From contig JACVRA010000258.1 of NCBI GenBank assembly GCA_019828545.1, positions 248,001 to 312,000 on the forward strand: a DNA stretch of 64,000 bases. Reading direction: 5' to 3'. The number at the start of each line of letters is the position of its first letter. Position 1 is the first letter of the stretch. The notes under the pieces are model-generated. The model made no database searches. It saw only the letters and a list, made by a program, of their open reading frames with translations, and was not told the DNA's origin. The position numbers were made by a program, and so were the translations under genes. This DNA is from Paracamarosporium sp. OC-R06-R3. Taxonomy: Eukaryota > Ascomycota > Dothideomycetes > Pleosporales > Didymosphaeriaceae. Shown here in pieces: positions 56,833-64,000 of this stretch.

Positions 56833-58996
56833 TCATCTTCGTGAAATGGCGGGTTGCTCTTCTTCTGAGCTGTTGTCTTTCTTTAGGGCAGGATGAGCTC
56901 CCAGCCAGGTATCTTGTTCATCAACTGTCGGCGTCTGCCCTGTTGCTGCCGGCTCTTCCCGAATACTCCTTTCCTCTTGTGGGTAGGATTCTTCACCAGT
57001 AGGTTCTCCTTTATCTTCTTCTTCCTCCTCTTCCTTCTCCACAGCGGTATCACTATCATCTCTATCCTCCCCAAACATATGTCTATTCTTGACCCGCCAC
57101 TCACGCAGCTCCTCAGCATCCGGTTTAACGTGCATCCATACCTCGTCTCCCACATTGTACGCTCCATTCTTCACCCGTCTTTTCATCTTCCTTTGCACTC
57201 CAGCGGCCATCCGCGTCCTGAACTCATGTTTAATCTTGAGACGCGCTGCAATCCATTCGTCATTTGGTTTGTGTTCATCAGGAATCTGTTCGAGGGGCTG
57301 TGTCCGGAGGAGTTCTTCGTCCGTGAGACAACGTTTGATGATTGACTTGCCTGCGCCGGAAGTGACATCACGAAGGAACTCGAGGGAAGCGCTGTCATAG
57401 ACTGTCAGTGCACTGTTACAGCCTATAGCCAATGGTGACATACCTGATGTTAAGGTCGATAGCTCGCTGCGGGTTCACAGTAGCTTTGAAGAAGAAAGAT
57501 GTGATTATACTATACAGAACGGAGAAGTCAGATTGACTGATGTGCACCGAGCCGCGTACGGTGCACAAGACTGCCGGTGCTCCTTGCTCTTTCGCTTCGT
57601 GCATGAGTGACATGACGGCGTCAAAGTTAGCTTGCCAATACATGAAAGCTTCAGAGTTGATCCCCAGTATGGGAGTATGTATGCGATGTGCCGGGTCGTC
57701 CTCTGGCGGCTTTATTGGCGCACCCCAGATATCGTAAATAATTCCGGCTTGCACGTGCTTGAAACGATCCGTATTCCGAAGTACTTCTACAACAGTGGCT
57801 GCACCGAAAGAATGGCCTGCCGCTGTGACTTTGTCCACATGGAATCTCCCCTTCCAGCGCGCCCAGTCCACTCCATCCAAGCCTCGAGAACTCGCGCCTA
57901 CATAGCCCTTCTTTCTCAGGTTCTTTCTTGCCACTTCTTCTCCCTTGCCATCACATATATCTTGAAGCACGCGATACGCTTCTTCGAACTCGCAGAGCCG
58001 CAGTTCGATCTGTGCGTTTCGAAGCTCGCGGTCGACGCCTTTCTCGTTGTGAGGTGCGGTATCTTTGGGATTTCCCTTAGGAAAGATGTAATCCTAAGTC
58101 ATCAGTCACATCTCCACTGGTGTATGCGATTCCATAGTACTCACAATCTTGTCATATCCCCTCTCTCGTTCCTTAGGTGTATGGTCTAAGTTCTCGTGTT
58201 TCTCCAGATCTTCCAAACTACCTTCACCCTCCTTTGCATGATTCACGATGGAACGCGGTCCAGATCCATCTCGATGTTCCACCGCACAGACAACAAACCC
58301 ATAGCTAGCGAATTCGGTGCACATCGTGGAGTAGCACGTCCGGGTTCCTCCAAGACCATGGCTGAACATCAACAACGGGAATCTGGGCTCATCTGAAGCT
58401 CCTTCTGGTGGACTTCCTTGTTGGTCTTTAATCTTGCGACCGTTACGCTTCGAATTGCCTTCTGGGGGCCAATGAGTAGCTGGTGGTGTGTTGCGAAACG
58501 CTTGAAGCTTTGTGAAAGCGGTAGTTGCGCCAAAATATGCTTCTCCAAACCAATTTGGTATCCCAGCAAATTTGGAGTAACCTTTCATCGTTTCTGGACG
58601 CGGACGTGGGAGCCATGTTTCCCTCGACCAATTCTTGTACCCTCCCGGATCCTTCCCTACACCCGAACCAAATGCAGCTGGATAGTATAACGTGAAGAGA
58701 ACAGTCTCTAACCGAAGCAAATGCTTTCCATTGCGTTTGATGTTGGATATCGGTCGCGGTGACTGTACAGGAACCTCGATGTCCATCGAACCGACGCTGT
58801 ACGGACCTGAGGACGAGGGTAGGTGGCCCTGGAGGAAGCCGACCTTATCTCGCAGACTTTGGGGAGGTCGTGATCGGGGCTTCTTCGCGTTCGGAACCTT
58901 TCCTGTCCCTCCGATGGCACTATGCTTACGACTAAGCTCTTCACCTTCACGCTCATGGCCTGTGATGCGCGTCGTCTGCCTTTCTATGTAAGACAT
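56833..58996 (-). CDS. PAF-acetylhydrolase-like lipase (alpha/beta hydrolase)
   Basis: Three exons, minus strand: 58996-58145, 58093-57444, 57391-56833; 686 residues. Platelet-activating-factor acetylhydrolase (plasma/type II) family members cleave short or oxidised acyl chains from phospholipids. An oxyanion-type [17 protein letters not shown] lies near residues 205-220; the nucleophile elbow GHSFG is at 377-381; a probable acid Asp in [10 protein letters not shown] and a His in [11 protein letters not shown] complete the triad. Splicing joins GYDKI to DYIFPKG and AIDLNI to [10 protein letters not shown]. No signal peptide. The C-terminal 110 residues are highly charged ([11 protein letters not shown]) and are absent from a minimal hydrolase. 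Confidence 0.9.
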
Positions 58997-59867
58997 TATG
59001 TCTAGGTTGCGTATAAGAGACGGTAGAATCTAGTATCGGTTCGAATCAGAACGCGAAAGAAAAGAAAAAGAGTGAAATCGGTGCACTGCCCGGATATTTC
59101 ATAACAGTGAAAGGGTGGCAGTGGTTGTGGGTGCTCCAGGGGTACGGGACAAGTCGGACGAGTAAAAGCATTGATTGCTCGAATCCACCATCACTGTAAA
59201 TACTTCAATGCTTCCGCGCTCGCCGGCGCCATGTTGTTAGGTTTGTGTAGTGTTCGTTTCGAGGTGCAGGGGCTTGACGTCACTTCTCGATAGCTTGGCA
59301 CGATATTGAATTAGGCTTAGCTTGGATGATCAGGAACGGCCATCATAGTGGTGTACGAAGATTTAGTGGAGACAGAGCAATGCTTATTTAGATGACTATT
59401 CATTCCTTCTTGCTCGTAGCATACTTGTGGCCTCGTGTTGGGAACAAATTCAACCCTCACAACAGCCGAATCAGACCAATCCATTACATCTTGTCACTTG
59501 CAGACTCGCAAAAAATGTGGCGTCAAGATGCTGCGGTTGATTAGCCGATAGTGCAGAATTTGTCATTCGGATCCATACTTGCTAATCTGGTGCGTCTTGA
59601 TGGTCGTTTTCGTTAGGACGGAACCTCTAAATAGCTATGTCATAGTATGCTTCATGTGTACGGTGCGTTGACGGTTAGTCAGACACCTCAATCTGATGCA
59701 GTCCACGAAGAGCTTCCAACAACGTGACAAAGTAGTGTCGCGTAGCGCTTTTCGCAGAAAACCACTAATTATCGATATACAGATTTGAATTCCAATTGAA
59801 TCAGCGGTTGACGTGGATCGGATGGTTTAAGACACCCAAGAACAGTCTGCCTGATGTCGTCGGCCTC
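58997..59867. other. Intergenic, nothing recognised
   Basis: Promoter of the hydrolase gene and 3' flank of SLX9. A purine-rich leader precedes the hydrolase start on its coding strand's complement. No repeats or RNA genes. Confidence 0.45.
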
Positions 59868-60443
59868 TCATTTTGTCGCAAACTCGGGCTTGATCTCCAT
59901 AGTATTTTTCACGTGGTTCTTCAACGCCGCCCATCGATCGGCCGACGGATTACTTCCTGTAGCACTACTCGCTGCCGAAGTAGTCACCATTTGTGCCAAG
60001 TTCATATTGAACCTCTCTTTCTCTAGCTTCTCCAGTTTCTCTTTCTTCTTCATAGCTCCAGGTCTACTTTTCAAACTTTTCTTCTGTATCTTCGCTTGTT
60101 GCGTAACAACCTCGCCATCTCCATTGCCTTCTTCCAAGCCAGATAGCGCATCTGCGAGAGACTCAAGGTTTGTGACCAGTTTTTTGTTCGGTCGCCGCCG
60201 CTTCTGGATCTTCGAGGATGATTTTTCGATTTTATTGACAAAGGCAGAGTGTTTGATTGTGCGCTTATCTTTCTTGGACGAAGAGAAGAGTGCGTCGTCG
60301 GTGGGTGTGGGGAGAGTGAGTTGTGGGCGGGCTGCACGCGCCGATTTCGCTCGTGCGGAGGTGCGCTTTTTGCCTGGTACTGGGGCCTTTGAAAATGCGT
60401 CAGTGTCTCTGAGGTTTCTTGCATACTTTCACGAACTAACCAT
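59868..60443 (-). CDS. slx9: Ribosome biogenesis protein SLX9
   Basis: Two exons, minus strand: 60443-60441 (only the ATG) and 60386-59868, with a GTTAGT..AAG intron of 54 nt; 173 residues. Slx9 assists 40S pre-ribosome maturation and export. The protein is Lys/Arg-rich: APVPGKKRTSARAKSARAAR, then SAFVNKIEKSSSKIQKRRRP, SLKSRPGAMKKKEKLEKLEK and a C-terminal ERFNMNLAQM...RWAALKNHVKNTM, the family's conserved end. The start codon as a whole exon is inferred because no in-frame ATG precedes APVPGKKR and the intron signals fit. A plus-strand frame over this gene is an antisense shadow. Confidence 0.82.
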
Positions 60444-61038
60444 TTTTAATCTATCGTTGGTTGTCAGGGTAGGCTTTGATCATGCACTTGAGTACAGAAG
60501 CTCAAGCTCGGTCCAAAATTTAGCGATCTGGCACGGACCAGTGGTTCTTATCGATACGCACCTACCTCTCTAACTCATCAATGTCTCTCAAATCGAAAAT
60601 GCCTTCAACCCTCCATGAACTGATTCAAATCTAGGGCTATGGCTGCGAATTCATTTAATGTAGTTTATGATTGAAGAGTCAGGCGCGTGATTAGTTATGT
60701 TCAACATCGTATGTTGTCAATACCATCCGAAGTAATCGGTTTCTTTGTAGAATGCTGAATGGCTTAGTTCAACATGTCTTTCAATAACAGTGCATTTGTT
60801 TGCGCCACTGGAGTTGTACAAAGCCTTGAACAAGCAATATGCTTGCAGTCCACCTGATCATCTCGAGCTCGAAAGAGGACTCGTACAGCTGGCTGCGACA
60901 GCTCAGACTTCCAAGTGCTACTACTAATCTCGACATCCACACGCACATCTTACAAAATAAAACATATCAACACACTCCCTTCAATACAACACAGCCTTGC
61001 CAAGTCACCGTGATAGCAAAGGCATCAAACTTCATAGC
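60444..61038. other. Intergenic region between SLX9 and PP2C
   Basis: SLX9 promoter and PP2C 3' flank. No supported gene. Confidence 0.5.
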
Positions 61039-63031
61039 TTACCAAGGCCACCAAGAGCTCTTCTTCCCCCCATTTTCAGGTTTTCTTTTCCCATTTTCCC
61101 CTACCCTATCAAAAAATACTACCATAATCGTCGTATCATCGACTGCGTCCCTGCAAAGCGGACCAGGAATGCTCAACAAGCCAACAAACAATCCGCGGCG
61201 CGTGCCTCCCATAGCGTTGCGTGCAAGACACACTGCTGCCTACATAGAGTCAGCTCATATATCTGCTTTATACAGGATTGTAAACTTACGTTGTCATCTT
61301 CAATGGCGAAGAACTCCGGCTCGGCTTTCCAACTGACCGATTTACCGGAGTCTGCATCGTATTCTACCCCTTTGTCGACATTGAAGCTGTTGTTAAAGAT
61401 AGGCTGTTGAATTCTAGGGTCCTGGGAAACTTTTCCTTTGCCACGTTCCTTGGCTTCAAGCCAGCGCTCCACGCATTCAACTGCATGCTCGTTGCTGATA
61501 TGGTCCCACAGACCGTCACTTGCCATGATCATAAAGTCGCTTCTCGTTGACTTATCCTTCGGGTCCGCACGCACGATGTTTGTTTCCGTTATCTCTGGCT
61601 CGGCCGTCAAATACGGAGGTGTTTTTGATTGTGGACGCGGTGATGTGCCCCAAAACTTTGCTTGCAATTGCTTGATGAAAGTGTTGTCCCATTTCCAGCG
61701 GTGGTCTCCAAAGGCTCGCGTTACGGCAAGGCCCATCAGTCGCCCAGTCTTGGGGTCCAGGATGTCTTCCTCATCCGGGTGTGCCTCCTTGATGCGGGTC
61801 ACTTCCGTCTCATTGAAACCAGTTTGGTCAATAGAGAGTGGTTGCGCAACGTACTTCCTCCCGAGTGAATCCCAGCGGCCCAGAACAGCGCGAGAGTCCC
61901 CGACACAAGCGACGCGCAGCTTACTCTGCTCGGGATCAAAGGCAGCGAGGAGCGCGCAGCTGCCGCTAAAAGCGGGCGTCAGTGCAGAAATGGCGGCGGC
62001 ATTTGCAGCAGGGAACCAGTTTGCAGCGTGTTTTGCACGTGTCATGATCTCATCGTCGAGCTTGAGAAAGACATCTGAGATCGTCGAGTGGATGACAGAG
62101 GAGGGGGATGTTGGTGAGAGATTAGACAGGGCACGAGAGAGACTTGGATGAAGTGTCCATTGGAGATAGTATGCTGTATGGCGGCCTGCATGGCCGTCGT
62201 AGATTGACCAGTAATTCCAGGGTTTTGAGCCTGGGCCAGGCGCGGTGCCGATGGCGTAGTAATCTTCCTGGGTAACATTAGCATAATGTTGTGGAAGAAT
62301 CATATGATTTCATCTTTGTGGTATGCCATAATAGAAGCTATCAAACAAGTGTAGATGCACTTACGCAGGGTTCGTTACTCCTGAACCTGATTCCGTGCGT
62401 GATTGGTATGTCGAATTCAAGCGACTCCTCCGGTTCAATCTGCCATCCGAACGCAATGTTGGAAAACTGATCGCTGATTTGCTTCATTACCTGTATTGGT
62501 TAGTGTTGTGTCAATATGTTCAGGGGGAGCAACAACCTGCGGATCTTTGAGAGGCGCACTTGGATCTGGTATGTGATATTGAACCCAATGATCCACTTCG
62601 TCTCGGTCTTTATAGAAGTGTAGAGGCGTAGCGCCAGGGTCGCCCGAAAAGGATGCGAGTACATGATCTGCCCAGTCTACCTCCTCAACTTCGACCAGGT
62701 AGTAGACGGCCGCAACGACGACAACGAGGAAGATGACGGTTTTGGTAGGGAAAGCCGAATGAAGAGTTGGTCCATTGATGGGAAGAGGCTCTAAGGACTG
62801 CCTAGATAGCTGGCATATAGTCGAGGCCTTCGATTGTCTGGGAACATCTGCGCGTATGTATGTCAAGGATGAGGCACGTGACCTTGAGGTTTGGACGCGT
62901 TCTGTGGTTGTTGGGGTATGTGATCTGTAGTAGGCGCGGTAGCCTGAGATGCCGTTCCGCACCCGCGACGCGAAACGTGTATCTCGCCCATTGATGCGGG
63001 CTACAATGCCTCCCCACCGAGTGTATAACAT
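61039..63031 (-). CDS. PP2C-type protein phosphatase with N-terminal membrane anchor
   Basis: Four exons, minus strand: 63031-62537, 62490-62365, 62267-61290, 61239-61039; 599 residues. Metal-dependent Ser/Thr phosphatase of the Ptc5/Ptc6 (mitochondrial, pyruvate-dehydrogenase-phosphatase-like) group. The N-terminus is Arg/Ser-rich like a mitochondrial presequence, followed by one transmembrane helix (TKTVIFLVVVVAAVYYLVEV, about residues 83-102). Catalytic motifs: RSNEPC-EDYYAIGTAPG across a splice, WSIYDGHAGRHT (Asp231), CVGDSRAVLGRWD, GLAVTRAFGDHRWKW, MASDGLWDHISNE and the C-terminal VDDTTIMVVFFDR. The last intron must be removed to reach the final metal-binding Asp; unspliced reading gives a wrong tail. 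Likely in the inner mitochondrial membrane. Confidence 0.9.
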
Positions 63032-63935
63032 TGTTGTGATGATCGGACAAATCGCAGACGCGAGAATGGTATCGCCGCGAATGCACACCTGGTAAATTTA
63101 AGCTAAGCCCGGGCCATATCATCACATGATATTGCTTAGTCACCTGCACGAACCCGACTTTCACTCTTCGTCGTTTCAAACTCTTTTGTCTGTAGCAGTT
63201 CCATTTCAAGCGGTACATACCTCTTTGTGGAACACTTGCTATTATCTACTTCGGTATATTTTGACATGACCTTGACCCGCCAACAATCACCTCCGCGCGG
63301 GGTTCCCTCAATTTGCCGAAGTATAGCTGCATCTTGGCATTGATTACCGCAGGAGCAAGTGGAGGTGCGATAAGCTATATGCGAGACTAGTGGGTCGACC
63401 AATAACCGAAAATGTGCCTTGTTGCATATGTGATCCTCCTACAGCAACGATAATCGCCTATCACGGAAGTTCTACCCTGGGTAGCCATAGACTCTGTCCA
63501 GTTATGATCACCAATCGCATGGCCTGTCAACAGATTCGGACTAGCTAAATACATCTTATATGACTAACTTTACGAAAGGGAAACCATCAAGCCTTCAGAA
63601 CATGATAGTGGCCCTTGACATACCTTAACCTAGCTACTCCCAGCCCTATCGACATGTCCTTCCATTCAGTGATCATTCGAATCGTCTTACACAGATCCAA
63701 CACGGATAGCTGCACCTCGCAGTTGTAATCGGCGGCCAGCCTTGGCTAATCCTCGTCGGCCCTGCAGGACTAGTAATGCCTCCCGCGAGTGGTCTTATCA
63801 CACATCTTGGCAAAAGATGCTCCAAAAGTCATAGCAAGATGTCAACAGTTATTCGTCTCGGATTTACGCGCCCGACGTTTCTTATATAAGCTCGTGCTCA
63901 GTTACAGAAGGAATGCTGCTCAAGGCAACTTCAAG
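63032..63935. other. Intergenic, divergent promoters
   Basis: Upstream of PP2C (minus) and of the edge gene (plus). No supported frame; AT-rich from about 63400. Confidence 0.45.
63883..63889 (+). promoter_or_regulatory. TATA box candidate
   Basis: TATATAA, 47 bases upstream of the ATG at 63936. The short distance suggests a very short leader, or use of the later ATG in preference to the one at 63913, which opens a 16-codon frame. Confidence 0.5.
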
Positions 63936-64000
63936 ATGGTCTTCTCCGTTATTGTTTTTCTAGCACTTCCCCACCTTAGTTATTCTACTACGTTTCCTCC
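63936..64000 (+). CDS. Start of a secreted protein (cut by window edge)
   Basis: 21 codons plus two bases: MVFSVIVFLALPHLSYSTTF. This is a typical signal peptide with a hydrophobic core and small residues near the expected cleavage site. A TATA element lies just upstream. The rest of the gene is outside the window, so no function can be assigned. Confidence 0.5.
   Translation, partial: MVFSVIVFLALPHLSYSTTFP

Noticed and set aside
59854..60573. 239-residue plus-strand hydrophobic frame
   Set aside because: Antisense of the Lys/Glu-rich SLX9 codons, which read as Phe/Leu/Ser on the other strand.

Overview
The window is nuclear DNA of a filamentous ascomycete. Coding regions are cut by short GT-AG introns (mostly 49-110 nt) that, when removed, restore conserved eukaryotic proteins. 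The gene content is fungal: Nup2-type nucleoporin, STB6-like Sin3-associated protein, GID2/RMD5, SLX9, OST5, DUR3 urea transporter and F-box-like '2EXR/DUF7730-type' proteins. A Dothideomycete (Pleosporales-like) is my best guess from protein style; this is inference, not a species identification. I rebuilt 24 complete multi- or single-exon genes, one probable fragment, one very weak small ORF and one gene cut off by the right edge. Every splice set given was checked for frame continuity by hand.

Layout. 0-9 kb (+): a disordered protein, an F-box-like protein with extreme strand skew, and the nucleoporin Nup2. 10.8-17.4 kb: an F-box protein (+), a PfkB/Mak32-like kinase (-), an F-box-like multi-exon protein (-), and a fragment resembling a phosphodiester glycosidase (NAGPA) domain (+). 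18.6-21.5 kb: two single-pass, Ser/Thr-rich surface proteins facing each other tail to tail. 21.5-23.6 kb: gene-poor, with a decayed coding relic. 23.6-25.9 kb: a large membrane protein of unknown function. 26.1-32.7 kb (-): DUR3 urea transporter and a concentrative nucleoside transporter, both preceded by clustered HGATAR motifs, suggesting a shared nitrogen-scavenging role. 32.7-35.4 kb: gene-poor.

35.4-63 kb is a denser housekeeping stretch: a small membrane protein and a one-finger C2H2 protein (divergent); GID E3 subunit RMD5 and STB6-like protein (divergent); a secreted unknown; GCN5 acetyltransferase and OST5 (divergent, 168 bp apart) followed by RAD1 of the 9-1-1 clamp; TFIIA large subunit TOA1; a bZIP factor; a PAF-acetylhydrolase-like lipase; SLX9; and a membrane-anchored PP2C phosphatase. 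The first codons of a secreted protein lie at the right edge.

I found no CRISPR, rRNA, convincing tRNA, intact transposon or secondary-metabolite cluster. I saw no clear undescribed multi-gene system. The best leads are the shared GATA-site architecture of the two nitrogen-compound transporters, the paired mucin-like membrane proteins, the Asp-to-Asn change in the PfkB active site, and the C-rich to G-rich flip inside one small gene.
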